Assembly: GCF_009733795.1 (NCBI RefSeq)
Contig: NZ_WNXX01000016.1
Coordinates: forward strand, 19,145-83,144
Origin: Actinotalea caeni
GTDB lineage: Bacteria; Actinomycetota; Actinomycetes; Actinomycetales; Beutenbergiaceae
DNA: 64,000 nt
Direction: 5' to 3'
Under the pieces are notes generated by a model. It ran no database searches. It was given only the letters and a program-made list of their open reading frames with translations, and was not told the DNA's origin. Of this stretch, positions 10,007 to 17,659 are shown piece after piece. Each line of letters begins with the position of its first letter. Within the stretch, counting starts at the first letter, position 1. The position numbers and the translations under genes are program-made.

Positions 10007-10022
10007 AGCTCTGCTCGTCCGC

Positions 10023-10050
10023 GTCGAGAAATGTCGAGAAATGAGATCTC
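10023..10050. repeat. Tandem 10-bp repeat and palindrome upstream of lsr2
   Basis: GTCGAGAAAT occurs twice back to back (10023-10042), followed at once by GAGATCTC (10043-10050), an 8-bp palindrome. It lies just upstream of the -35 box of lsr2 and is more AT-rich than the surrounding DNA. It may be a binding site for Lsr2 itself or for another regulator. Confidence 0.55.
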
Positions 10051-10054
10051 GGCT

Positions 10055-10084
10055 TTGACACGCCATGCGTGTCGATGACACTAT
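10055..10084 (+). promoter_or_regulatory. Predicted lsr2 promoter
   Basis: A perfect -35 box TTGACA (10055-10060) is followed after 18 bases by CACTAT (10079-10084). This is one of the best sigma-70-type -35 boxes in the window. The untranslated leader would be about 65 nt and ends in a Shine-Dalgarno GAAAGAGG (10143-10150), 7 bases before the ATG. Confidence 0.6.
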
Positions 10085-10157
10085 TTCGTCGCCGACGATC
10101 GGATTCACGTCGTCGTCCCTGCGTGTATTTCTTCACCCACATGAAAGAGGCCACGAC

Positions 10158-10496
10158 ATGGCACAGAAGGTCAAGGTCCTGCTGATCGACGACCTCGACG
10201 GGAGCGAGGCGGACGAGACGATCTCCTTCGCCGTCGACGGCGTTTCCTACGAGATCGACCTCAATTCCGCGCACGCGGCCGAGCTGCGCGAGACATTTGC
10301 GAAGTGGATCGGGCACGCGCGCAAGGCCGGCGGCCGCCGCAGCACCCCGCGCCGCTCGTCGTCGACCTCCTCGTCGAGCAGCCGCGGCGGCGACACCGCC
10401 GCGATCCGCGAGTGGGCCCGCGCGAACGGCTACCAGGTGAGCGACCGCGGCCGCGTGTCGGCCGAGATCCGCGAGGCCTACGCCGCCGCGCACTGA
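10158..10496 (+). CDS. lsr2: Lsr2, nucleoid-associated xenogeneic silencer
   Basis: Lsr2 binds AT-rich DNA and silences foreign genes, like H-NS. The 112-residue product has the N-terminal oligomerisation domain (QKVKVLLIDDLDGSEADETI, then FAVDGVSYEIDL), a Ser/Arg-rich linker (about residues 60-77) and the DNA-binding C terminus IREWARANGYQVSDRGRVSA, whose RGR motif acts like an AT-hook. The ATG at 10158 has a Shine-Dalgarno and matches the usual N terminus; longer in-frame starts run into the promoter. It has its own strong promoter, so it is probably expressed separately from lysS. The next gene overlaps its stop by one base. Confidence 0.96.
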   Translation: MAQKVKVLLIDDLDGSEADETISFAVDGVSYEIDLNSAHAAELRETFAKWIGHARKAGGRRSTPRRSSSTSSSSSRGGDTAAIREWARANGYQVSDRGRVSAEIREAYAAAH

Positions 10497-11476
10497 TGCG
10501 ACCCTTCTGGGTCGGGAGCGCCGCCGAGCGCATCGGGCGGCTGCACGGCGGTCGCGTGACCCCTGCGGGGTCCGCGGCCGCTCCCACGTTCCTGGCCGAG
10601 CACCCGCGGCTACCTCGGCTGTACGCGGTCGACGAGCGCGACCCCGGCCGGGTCGCGGCGTTCGCCGTCGGCCCCGAGGGGGCCCTCACCCGCACCGGCG
10701 TCGCCGAGATCGGTGGTGCCGGACCGTGCCACGTCACCGTGCACCCCGACGGTGGCTGGCTGTACGCGGCGTGCTACGGCGACGGGGTGGTCTCCGCGCT
10801 GGCTCTCGACGTGCACGGCGACCTCACGGGCGACCCGGTCGTGCTGCCGCACCACGGCCGCGGGCCGCACCCGGACCGCCAGCAGGGGCCGCACGCGCAC
10901 TCGACCTGGGTGTCGCCGGGCGGCGGCTGGCTGGTCGCCGCCGACCTCGGCACCGACCAGCTGCGCGCCTATCGGCTCGAGGGCGGTCGCCCTGGCGGCG
11001 AGCCCGTGCTGAGCGACCTGCCCGCGGGGAGCGGACCCCGGCACGCCGCCGTCGTCGGCGACCGCGTGCACGTCGCGTGCGAGCTCAGCTGCGAGGTCGT
11101 CACCCTGGCGTGGGACGAGCCGAGCGGCCGCGCCGAGGTCCTCGGCGCCGTGACGGTGGTCACGCTGCCGCCGCGTACCGGCACCGAGCACACGCTGTCC
11201 CACATCGAGCCGCTCGACGCACGCACCCTGGTGGTCGGGGTGCGCGGCGCGGACTCCCTCGCCGTCGTCGGGCTGACCGACGGCGTCGCCGACCGGCTGC
11301 TGCAGGAGGTGCTCACGGTCGCGTGGCCGCGGCACCTGACCGTCGTCGACGGCGCGGTCCTGGTCGCGGGCGAGCGCGCCGACGCGATCGGCGTGCACCC
11401 GCGGGGGACCCGCCTCGGAGAGCTCGCAGAGACGATCGCCACGCCCGCGCCGATGTGCCTGCTCCCCGCCCGCTGA
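10496..11476 (+). CDS. Lactonase-family seven-bladed beta-propeller protein (6-phosphogluconolactonase-like)
   Basis: The 326-residue protein begins at ATG 10496, overlapping the lsr2 stop. It shows propeller repeats with the motifs VTVHPDGGWLYAACYGDG, HAHSTWVSPGGGWLVAADLG and TEHTLSHIEPLDARTLVVG, as in the YbhE/Pgl-type lactonase family (COG2706). Members hydrolyse 6-phosphogluconolactone or other lactones in the cytoplasm. The N-terminal blade looks shortened, since family members are usually ~340-380 residues. The family call is good; the substrate is not proven. Confidence 0.82.
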   Translation: MRPFWVGSAAERIGRLHGGRVTPAGSAAAPTFLAEHPRLPRLYAVDERDPGRVAAFAVGPEGALTRTGVAEIGGAGPCHVTVHPDGGWLYAACYGDGVVSALALDVHGDLTGDPVVLPHHGRGPHPDRQQGPHAHSTWVSPGGGWLVAADLGTDQLRAYRLEGGRPGGEPVLSDLPAGSGPRHAAVVGDRVHVACELSCEVVTLAWDEPSGRAEVLGAVTVVTLPPRTGTEHTLSHIEPLDARTLVVGVRGADSLAVVGLTDGVADRLLQEVLTVAWPRHLTVVDGAVLVAGERADAIGVHPRGTRLGELAETIATPAPMCLLPAR

Positions 11477-11518
11477 CCGGGTGCGTCCGCGCCGCCGTCG
11501 ATGCGGCAGACTGACGGC

Positions 11519-12256
11519 ATGACCTACACGCTGGTGCTGCTCCGCCACGGCGAGAGCGAGTGGAACGCCCTGAACCTGTTCACCGGCTGGGTGGACGTGC
11601 CCCTGTCGCAGAAGGGGCGCGACGAGGCCGTCCGCGGCGGTGAGCTGCTGGCGCAGGAGGGTGTGCTGCCCGACGTGGTGCACACCTCGCTGCTGCGCCG
11701 CGCCATCATGACCGCGAACCTCGCGCTCGACTCGGCCGACCGTCACTGGATCCCCGTCGCGCGCTCCTGGCGCCTCAACGAGCGCCACTACGGCGCGCTG
11801 CAGGGCAAGGACAAGAAGCAGATCCGCGACGAGTTCGGCGAGGAGCAGTTCATGACGTGGCGCCGCAGCTACGACGTGCCGCCGCCGCCGATCGAGCCCG
11901 GCTCGGAGTTCAGCCAGGACGGCGACCCGCGCTACGCGGGCGAGCCGGTGCCGGCCACCGAGTGCCTCAAGGACGTGCTCGAGCGCGCGCTGCCCTACTG
12001 GGAGAGCGCGATCGTGCCCGACCTGCGCGCCGGCAAGACCGTGCTGGTCGCCGCCCACGGCAACTCGCTGCGCGCGATCATCAAGCACCTCGACGGCATC
12101 GACGACGCGACGATCGCGGGTCTCAACGTGCCGACCGGCATCCCGCTGGTCTACGAGCTGGACGAGGACCTCGCCCCGGTCACCGCGGGTGGCCGCTACC
12201 TCGACCCCGACGCGGCCGCCGAGGCGATCGCCGCCGTCGCCAACCAGGGTCGCTGA
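11519..12256 (+). CDS. gpmA: 2,3-bisphosphoglycerate-dependent phosphoglycerate mutase
   Basis: GpmA interconverts 3- and 2-phosphoglycerate in glycolysis. The 245-residue length is typical. Motifs are [20 protein letters not shown] with the catalytic His near residue 10, then [15 protein letters not shown] and [18 protein letters not shown] with the second His. The ATG at 11519 follows CAGACT by 6 bases, consistent with a leaderless start. In Mycobacterium gpm also precedes senX3-regX3; here an XRE-MurA gene and phoU lie between. A strong hairpin follows the gene. Confidence 0.97.
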   Translation: MTYTLVLLRHGESEWNALNLFTGWVDVPLSQKGRDEAVRGGELLAQEGVLPDVVHTSLLRRAIMTANLALDSADRHWIPVARSWRLNERHYGALQGKDKKQIRDEFGEEQFMTWRRSYDVPPPPIEPGSEFSQDGDPRYAGEPVPATECLKDVLERALPYWESAIVPDLRAGKTVLVAAHGNSLRAIIKHLDGIDDATIAGLNVPTGIPLVYELDEDLAPVTAGGRYLDPDAAAEAIAAVANQGR

Positions 12257-12279
12257 CCGGCCGAGGAGCCCCACGAACG

Positions 12280-12317
12280 ACGAACGGGTCCGTGCCGATC
12301 GGCACGGACCCGTTCGT
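12280..12317. terminator. Bidirectional intrinsic-type terminator between gpmA and the XRE-MurA gene
   Basis: A perfect inverted repeat has arms at 12280-12296 and 12301-12317 with the four-base loop GATC. It lies between two convergent genes, so it can stop both transcripts. There is no long U-tract, as is common in actinobacteria. Confidence 0.85.
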
Positions 12318-12327
12318 GTGCTCGGGC

Positions 12328-13878
12328 TCAGTCCCGGAAGGTCTCGATCTGGGCGCCCAGCGAGATCAACCGGTCGGCGAGGTGCTCGTAGCCGCGGGCG
12401 ATGATGTCGACGCCGCGCAGCACGGAGGTCCCCTTCACGGCCAGCATGCCCAGCAGGATCACGACGGCGGGGCGCAGCGCGGGCGGGCAGCTCACCTCGG
12501 CGCCCGACCAGTGGGTGGGGCCGGTGACGTCGAGCCGGTGCGGGTCGAGCAGCCGCACGTTCGCGCCGAGCCGGTTGAGGTCGGTCAGGTAGATCGCGCG
12601 GTTGTCGTACACCCAGTCGTGGATGAGGGTCGAGCCCGACGCGCACGCCGCGATGACCGCGAAGAACGGCAGGTTGTCGATGTTGAGACCGGGGAACGGC
12701 ATCGGGTGGATCTTGTCGATGGGGGCCCGCAGCTCGCTCGGGTGCACCGTGACGTCGACGAGCCGGGTGCGGCCGTTCGCGGAGGTGTACTCCTCGTTGA
12801 TGTCGTAGCGCAGGCCCATCTCGGCGAGGGTCGCGATCTCGATCTCCATGAACTCGATCGGGACCCGGCGGACCGTGATCTCCGAGCCGGTGACGATGCC
12901 GGCGGTGAGCAGGCTCATCGCCTCGACCGGGTCCTCGGCGAGCGTGTAGGTGACGTCGGCGTCGATGTGCTCGACGCCGTGGATGCGCAGCGTGGTGGTG
13001 CCGATGCCCTCGATGCGCACGCCGAGCAGCTCCAGGTAGTAGCAGAGCTCCTGGACCATGTAGTTGGGCGAGGCGTTGCGCAGCGTGGTCACGCCGGGGT
13101 GGCGGGCCGCGGCCATGATCGCGTTCTCGGTGACGGTGTCGCCGCGCTCGGTGAGCACGACGTTGAGGTCGCCGTCGCGGTCGCGCGAGACCGTCGCGCG
13201 GTAGGCGCCCTGGGTCGCGACGACGTCGAGCCCGAAGTGCCGCAGCGCGATCATGTGCGGCTCGACGGTGCGGGTGCCGAGGTCGCAGCCGCCCGCGTAG
13301 GGGATCGCGAAGGCGTCGAGGCGGCCGAGGAGCGGCCCGAGGAACATGATGATGCTGCGGGTGCGCGTCGCGGTGTCGACGTCGATCGCGTCGAGGTCGA
13401 GCGTGTCCGGGGTGATCAGCTCGAGGTCGCGGCCGTTGGTCGACCAGTGCGCCTCGACGCCGATCGAGGTGAGGACGGCGACGATCCGCTCCACCTCGAC
13501 GATGCGGGCGACGTTGCGCAGCACCGTGCGGCCGCGGTTGAGCAGGGCCGCGCACAGCAGCACGACCGCGCCGTTCTTCGAGGAGTTGACGTCGATGCTG
13601 CCCGACAGCTGGTGGCCGCCGGTGACGCGCAGGTGGGTCGGGCCCTTGGTGCCGATCGTGACGAGGTCGGCGTTGAGGGCCGCGTTGATGCGGGTGAGCA
13701 TCTCGACGGAGAGGTTCTGACCGCCGGCCTCGATCCGCGCGATCGCGCTCTGGCTGGTGCCCAGCAGGTCGGCCAGCTGCGCCTGGGTGACGCCCTTGGC
13801 CTGGCGGGTCGCCCGGATCAGCGCCCCGATCTCGGCGAGCGGGGCGTGGATGGTGTCCTCGAGTGCAGCTGTCGTCAT
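12328..13878 (-). CDS. XRE-type HTH domain fused to a MurA-like UDP-GlcNAc 1-carboxyvinyltransferase
   Basis: The 516-residue protein has an N-terminal helix-turn-helix (residues ~17-70, with KGVTQAQLADLLGTSQSAIA) and then a full EPSP-synthase fold like MurA, the first committed step of peptidoglycan synthesis. Key residues are kept: SSKNGAVV (Lys101-Asn102), the loop Cys197 in PYAGGCDLGTR and an Arg in PPALRP. The usual FPTDMQAQF active-site stretch is replaced by PFPGLNIDNLPFF, so it is a diverged paralogue rather than the housekeeping MurA. I chose the ATG at 13878; 13887 is also possible. A perfect 16-bp palindrome overlaps its promoter, suggesting autoregulation. It may be a MurA-fold sensor-repressor or a regulated second enzyme. 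Confidence 0.88.
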   Translation of the reverse strand: MTTAALEDTIHAPLAEIGALIRATRQAKGVTQAQLADLLGTSQSAIARIEAGGQNLSVEMLTRINAALNADLVTIGTKGPTHLRVTGGHQLSGSIDVNSSKNGAVVLLCAALLNRGRTVLRNVARIVEVERIVAVLTSIGVEAHWSTNGRDLELITPDTLDLDAIDVDTATRTRSIIMFLGPLLGRLDAFAIPYAGGCDLGTRTVEPHMIALRHFGLDVVATQGAYRATVSRDRDGDLNVVLTERGDTVTENAIMAAARHPGVTTLRNASPNYMVQELCYYLELLGVRIEGIGTTTLRIHGVEHIDADVTYTLAEDPVEAMSLLTAGIVTGSEITVRRVPIEFMEIEIATLAEMGLRYDINEEYTSANGRTRLVDVTVHPSELRAPIDKIHPMPFPGLNIDNLPFFAVIAACASGSTLIHDWVYDNRAIYLTDLNRLGANVRLLDPHRLDVTGPTHWSGAEVSCPPALRPAVVILLGMLAVKGTSVLRGVDIIARGYEHLADRLISLGAQIETFRD

Positions 13879-13892
13879 GCCGGCCATGCTAT

Positions 13893-13908
13893 ATCTCAGA
13901 TCTGAGAT
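13893..13908. promoter_or_regulatory. 16-bp perfect palindrome, putative operator of the XRE-MurA gene
   Basis: ATCTCAGATCTGAGAT is a perfect palindrome 6 bases upstream of the first possible start codon. On the minus strand it overlaps the -10-like sequence TATAGC, so a bound protein would block transcription. The nearby XRE domain is the obvious candidate binder. Confidence 0.7.
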
Positions 13909-13950
13909 GTCACGGTGATCCGCCTCACACGGCCCTACCCACCCATCCGC

Positions 13951-14106
13951 GTTCAACCCCACTTCTGCCCCCCGTGCCCACGGTGCGGGCGATCAGGCGG
14001 GTGGTGGCGTCCCGACCCGCGAGACGGAGGGCAGGAGTGGGTTGAAACCCGTTGAGGGGGCAGGTGTGGGTTGAAACCTGTCGAGGGGGCAGGAGTGGGT
14101 TGAGAC
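13951..14106. repeat. Array of 29-bp repeats: one inverted and three direct units (family A)
   Basis: Three direct copies of the core GCAGGAGTGGGTTGAAACC begin at 14031, 14060 and 14089, exactly 29 bp apart. Units 1 and 2 differ at 3 of 29 positions. One inverted copy lies at 13951-13968 (GTTCAACCCCACTTCTGC). About 60 bp separate the two orientations. The array fills the space between phoU (3 bases from its stop) and the promoter of the XRE-MurA gene. The core aligns with the 28-bp repeats at 60411-60790. Confidence 0.85.
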
Positions 14107-14108
14107 CG

Positions 14109-14774
14109 TCAGCCGTCGGCGTTGCCGTTGCCGGCGACGAGGTCGCCCGTCACGAGGTAGGTGATGCGGCGCGCGACCGAGACCGCGTGGTCGCCGAACC
14201 GCTCGAAGAACCGCGCCAGCAGCGTGACGTCGACGGTCTCGGCCGTGCTGCCCTGCCAGGAGTCGGCGAGCGTGAGCCGGAAGGTCTGCGTGTGCAGGTC
14301 GTCGAGCACGTCGTCGTCGCGCTCGACGGCGGAGGCCAGCTCGAGGTCGTGCGTCTCCAGCAGCGTGACGACGTCGGTGCCGACCTTGACCGCCGCCTCC
14401 GCGAGACCGTCGAAGAGCCGCTGCGCGCTCGCGGGCACGGCGGGCTCGGGGTAGCGCAGCCGCACCACCTGGGCGATGTGACGGGCGAGGTCGCCCATCC
14501 GCTCGATCGAGGCGCTGATGCGCAGCGCCGAGACGATCGTGCGCAGGTCGGTGGCGACCGGCTGCTGCCGCGCCAGCAGCAGCACGCAGCGCTCGTCGAG
14601 CTCGCGCTCGAGCTCGTCGACCTTCGCGTCGGCGTCGATGACCCGCTGGGCGAGCTCCAGGTCGGCCGTGCGCAGCGCCTCCGACGCGTCGCGGATGGCG
14701 TCGGCGACGTGGCGGCTCATCCGGAGCAGGTCGTCGCCGATCTGCTCGAGCTCCTGGTCGAAGATCGCTCGCAC
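14109..14774 (-). CDS. phoU: PhoU, phosphate signalling regulator
   Basis: PhoU links the phosphate transporter to the histidine kinase and represses the Pho response when phosphate is plentiful. The 221-residue protein consists of two PhoU helical repeats, with the metal-binding type motifs RISASIERMGDLARHIAQV and FERFGDHAVSVARRITYLV. I chose the GTG at 14774, which has AGGAG 9 bases upstream, over a longer start at 14849. It is divergent from senX3-regX3 with a PHO-box-like repeat between them, the same layout as phoU/phoRP in Streptomyces. Confidence 0.95.
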   Translation of the reverse strand: MRAIFDQELEQIGDDLLRMSRHVADAIRDASEALRTADLELAQRVIDADAKVDELERELDERCVLLLARQQPVATDLRTIVSALRISASIERMGDLARHIAQVVRLRYPEPAVPASAQRLFDGLAEAAVKVGTDVVTLLETHDLELASAVERDDDVLDDLHTQTFRLTLADSWQGSTAETVDVTLLARFFERFGDHAVSVARRITYLVTGDLVAGNGNADG

Positions 14775-14888
14775 GGTGGGTGGCTCCTCACGTCTGGGTC
14801 GGTGCGCCCGCGGGTCGCGGGTCTCGCGTGCCGGGGCAGGACCGCGCACGACGGTCGCGCGCGCACCGCGGCCACGGTGACAGGCGAT

Positions 14889-14921
14889 GGTGAACGCCCG
14901 GTGCCCCGACGGTGAACAACG
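14889..14921. promoter_or_regulatory. PHO-box-like operator: three direct 11-bp repeats
   Basis: Three 11-bp units begin at 14889 (GGTGAACGCCC), 14900 (GGTGCCCCGAC) and 14911 (GGTGAACAACG). On the minus strand the conserved part reads GTTCACC, the core of the PhoP box described in Streptomyces, where direct repeats are also 11 nt long. A weaker half-site GGTGACA lies at 14876. The position between phoU and senX3-regX3 fits RegX3 autoregulation. Confidence 0.75.
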
Positions 14922-14977
14922 ACCCTGTCTCAGGGGACCAGAGCCTAACCCGGCCGGTCACGGGCTGCGACGCCGCC

Positions 14978-14983
14978 TACGCT
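14978..14983 (+). promoter_or_regulatory. -10 hexamer TACGCT of a leaderless senX3 promoter
   Basis: TACGCT ends 7 bases before the GTG start of senX3. No Shine-Dalgarno is present, so a leaderless transcript is likely. The PHO-box-like repeats lie 57 to 89 bases upstream of this hexamer, a position suited to activation. Confidence 0.55.
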
Positions 14984-14990
14984 GACCGAC

Positions 14991-16154
14991 GTGGAGGACT
15001 ACGGGATCGGGCTGCTCGTGCTCGTGGCGGTCCTCGGCGTCGCCGTGGGCGCCGCGAGCGTGGGCGCCTTCCTCCACAGCGAGCGAGAGCAGCGGCAGGC
15101 CCCGCTGGCGGTCGCGCCGGCCCCGGTCCCCGACGACGTCGCCGAGGTGCTCGGTGCGCTGTCAGCGACCTCGGTGCTGCTCGGCCCGGGGGAGGAGGTG
15201 CTCCGGGTCAGCCCGGACGCCTACGGCCACGGGCTGGTGCGCAACGGTCGCATCCTGCCGGCCGAGGTGACCGCGCTCGTGGCCGAGGCGCGCCGCACCG
15301 GGTCGGCGCAGCAGAGCACCGTGCGGGTGCCGAGGTCGACGCTGAGCACCGCCGAGAGCTCGGTGTTCGACGTCGCGGTGGCACCGCTGTCGGGCGACCG
15401 TGTGCTCGTGCTCGCCGAGGACATGACGGCGGCGCTGCGGCTGCAGGAGGTGCGCCGCGACTTCGTGGCGAACGTCTCCCACGAGCTCAAGACACCGGTG
15501 GGCGCGCTGTCGCTGCTCGCGGAGACCATCGCCGCGGCCGCCGACGACCCGGCGACCGTGCGCCGCTTCAGCGAGCAGATGCGCACCGAGGCCGCGCGCC
15601 TGTCGGCGCTCGTCGCCGACATCATCGACCTCTCCCGGCTGCAGGCGCCGGACGCCGAGACCGAGCTCGTGGAGCTCGAGGTGGACGCCGTCGTCGAGGA
15701 GGCGGTCGACCGGGTCGCGGTCGCCGCCCGCTCGCGGGGCTCGAAGGTGGTCGTCGGCGGGACGACCGGGCTGCGGGTCTACGGCGACCACGCGCTGCTG
15801 GTGACCGCGCTGCGCAACCTGCTGGACAACGCGCTGCGGTACTCGCCCGACGGCTCGACCGTCACGGTCGGCACCCGGGCCGTCGAGGGCTTCGTGGAGG
15901 TCGCGGTCGTCGACCAGGGCATCGGGATCAGCCGCAGCGACGTCGAGCGGGTCTTCGAGCGCTTCTACCGTGTCGACCCGGCCCGTGCGCGCGACACCGG
16001 CGGCACCGGTCTGGGCCTGAGCATCGTCAAGCACGTGGCCGCCCGGCACGGCGGCGACGTCCGTCTCTGGTCGGTGCCGCAGCGCGGGTCGACCTTCACG
16101 CTCCGCATCCCTGAGGCCGAGACCGGCCGCACCCACGACGAGGAAGTGGCATGA
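14991..16154 (+). CDS. senX3: Sensor histidine kinase SenX3
   Basis: SenX3 is the kinase of the phosphate-responsive two-component system. The 387-residue protein has one N-terminal membrane helix (about residues 6-28), a PAS-like sensor region, the phosphoacceptor site FVANVSHELKTPVG (His164) and a HATPase domain with the N box LRNLLDNALRYSPDG, VVDQGIGIS and TGGTGLGLSIVKHVA. The GTG at 14991 follows a -10 hexamer, supporting a leaderless start. The stop overlaps regX3 by 4 bases. Its place opposite phoU fixes the function well. Confidence 0.95.
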   Translation: MEDYGIGLLVLVAVLGVAVGAASVGAFLHSEREQRQAPLAVAPAPVPDDVAEVLGALSATSVLLGPGEEVLRVSPDAYGHGLVRNGRILPAEVTALVAEARRTGSAQQSTVRVPRSTLSTAESSVFDVAVAPLSGDRVLVLAEDMTAALRLQEVRRDFVANVSHELKTPVGALSLLAETIAAAADDPATVRRFSEQMRTEAARLSALVADIIDLSRLQAPDAETELVELEVDAVVEEAVDRVAVAARSRGSKVVVGGTTGLRVYGDHALLVTALRNLLDNALRYSPDGSTVTVGTRAVEGFVEVAVVDQGIGISRSDVERVFERFYRVDPARARDTGGTGLGLSIVKHVAARHGGDVRLWSVPQRGSTFTLRIPEAETGRTHDEEVA

Positions 16155-16837
16155 CGACGATCCTGGTGGTCGAGGACGAGGACGCCTACCGCGACCCGCT
16201 GACGTTCCAGCTGACGCGCGAGGGGTTCGAGGTGATCGCGGTCGCGACCGGCCCCGCCGCGCTGGAGGTGTTCGAGAGCCGGGGCGCCGACCTCGTGCTG
16301 CTCGACCTCATGCTGCCCGGCATGTCCGGCGTCGAGGTGTGCCGCGCGCTGCGGCAGCGCTCGAACGTGCCAGTCATCATGGTGACCGCCAAGGACAGCG
16401 AGATCGACAAGGTGGTCGGGCTCGAGCTCGGCGCCGACGACTACGTCACCAAGCCGTACTCGTTCCGCGAGCTGCTCGCGCGGGTCCGTGCGGTGCTGCG
16501 CAGAGGCGGCGACGCGACCGACCTCGCGGACGGCACCGAGGTGCTCGAGGTCGGCGCGATCCGGATGGACACCGACCGCCACGTCGTCACGGTCGGCGGT
16601 GAGGAGGTCGCGCTGCCGCTGCGCGAGTTCGAGCTGCTCGAGATGTTCCTGCGCAACCCCGACCGGGTGCTGACGCGCGGACAGCTGATCGACCGGGTGT
16701 GGGGCTCCAACTACGTCGGCGACACCAAGACGCTCGACGTCCACGTCAAGCGCATCCGCGCCAAGATCGAGCCGGACCCGTCCGAGCCGCGCGTGCTCGT
16801 CACCGTCCGGGGGCTCGGGTACAAGCTGGTCGGCTGA
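16151..16837 (+). CDS. regX3: Response regulator RegX3 (OmpR/PhoB family)
   Basis: RegX3 activates phosphate-starvation genes after phosphorylation by SenX3. The 228-residue protein has a receiver domain with the phosphorylated Asp52 in LVLLDLMLPGMSG, the acidic pair EDED, and Lys101 in YVTKPYSFRELLAR. The C-terminal winged helix carries LPLREFELLEMFLRNPDRV and DVHVKRIRAKIE. It overlaps senX3 by 4 bases and ends 6 bases from the convergent lpqE-like gene. It probably binds the 11-bp repeats upstream of senX3. Confidence 0.95.
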   Translation: MTTILVVEDEDAYRDPLTFQLTREGFEVIAVATGPAALEVFESRGADLVLLDLMLPGMSGVEVCRALRQRSNVPVIMVTAKDSEIDKVVGLELGADDYVTKPYSFRELLARVRAVLRRGGDATDLADGTEVLEVGAIRMDTDRHVVTVGGEEVALPLREFELLEMFLRNPDRVLTRGQLIDRVWGSNYVGDTKTLDVHVKRIRAKIEPDPSEPRVLVTVRGLGYKLVG

Positions 16838-16843
16838 GCCGGC

Positions 16844-17353
16844 TCAGGAGTCGATGAGCTCGAGCCAGTCGCCGTAGGGGTCGAGGGTGCCGTCGAGCAC
16901 GGTCACCCGGACCGTGGTCGACCCGGACGACGGCGTGCTGATCGTCACGGGCACGCTGCTGCCCGGCCGGTCGGGCGTCTCGTCGAGCACGAGCGACTGG
17001 CCGTCGGGGTTCGCGGGGTTGAGCAGCACGGTGTCCGACGGCGGCACCTGCACGGTCGTGCTGGTCGCCTGGTCCTCGCCGAAGGTGAGCGTGACCGGGG
17101 CGACGTCGTCGCCGTGGTTGGTGATCGCGCCGACGACGAGCGCGGGCTCGCCCTCGGCCTCGGTGAGGATCAGCAGGTTCTCGACGCGGATCTCGTCGCC
17201 GAGGACGGCGCGGGAGCCGTCGCTGGGGGCGTAGGGCTTCTGCGTCGTGATCGGTGCGCACGCCGTCGCGACCGCCGCCGCGGCGCCGATCGACAGCGCG
17301 GCGAGCGCCCGGGTCCACCGCCGTGGGTGTCGGTAACCGGTGCGACCTGCCAT
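16844..17353 (-). CDS. LpqE-like lipoprotein
   Basis: The 169-residue protein has a signal peptide with a positively charged start, a hydrophobic stretch and a lipobox ending at Cys32 (AAAAVATAC), so it should be anchored outside the membrane. The rest is a beta-rich domain ([20 protein letters not shown], then a TVQVPPSD turn) resembling the copper-chaperone-like fold of LpqE/PCu(A)C-type proteins. In M. tuberculosis lpqE (Rv3584) is divergent from carD, exactly as here. That context, plus the lipobox, supports the name. No His/Met-rich copper motif is clear, so ligand binding is not claimed. Confidence 0.75.
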   Translation of the reverse strand: MAGRTGYRHPRRWTRALAALSIGAAAAVATACAPITTQKPYAPSDGSRAVLGDEIRVENLLILTEAEGEPALVVGAITNHGDDVAPVTLTFGEDQATSTTVQVPPSDTVLLNPANPDGQSLVLDETPDRPGSSVPVTISTPSSGSTTVRVTVLDGTLDPYGDWLELIDS

Positions 17354-17398
17354 GTCCTGCGCTCCTCGCGATGCTCGGGTGTCGTCGTGCTCGGTCGC

Positions 17399-17659
17399 AG
17401 CCTAGTGCGTCGGGGTCCGGCCCCGGCGCGAGCCGGGGTGCGCGAGCCGGGTCGCGGGCCGCGGGCGGGGGTGCGTCGGTCGGCCCAGCGGGGCCCGGTC
17501 GGGTGGTCGCGGCCGGGTGTCGCGAGGTGGGAGGCGCCCGTCGTCGTCGTGACCGAGGCCGACCTGCGGGCCGGTGACCTGCGAAAACGTCAGGAGCGCC
17601 CGGATGTCGGAGGTCCTGACCATGATAGAATCGGTCGCTGGAAAGGGGAGTGCCAACTC
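17399..17659. promoter_or_regulatory. Divergent promoter region between the lpqE-like gene and carD
   Basis: Leftward, TAGGCT (minus strand, 17404-17399) is a likely -10 for the lpqE-like gene. Rightward, an extended -10 TGATAGAAT (17623-17631) precedes carD, whose leader of about 20 nt includes the Shine-Dalgarno AAAGGGGAG (17642-17650). The stretch 17405-17600 between them is very GC-rich, and I see no gene or clear site in it. Confidence 0.6.

Noticed and set aside
10610..13555. A ~980-codon minus-strand frame across the lactonase, gpmA and XRE-MurA genes
   Set aside because: It overlaps proven coding genes in another frame and has no family motif or codon bias of its own.
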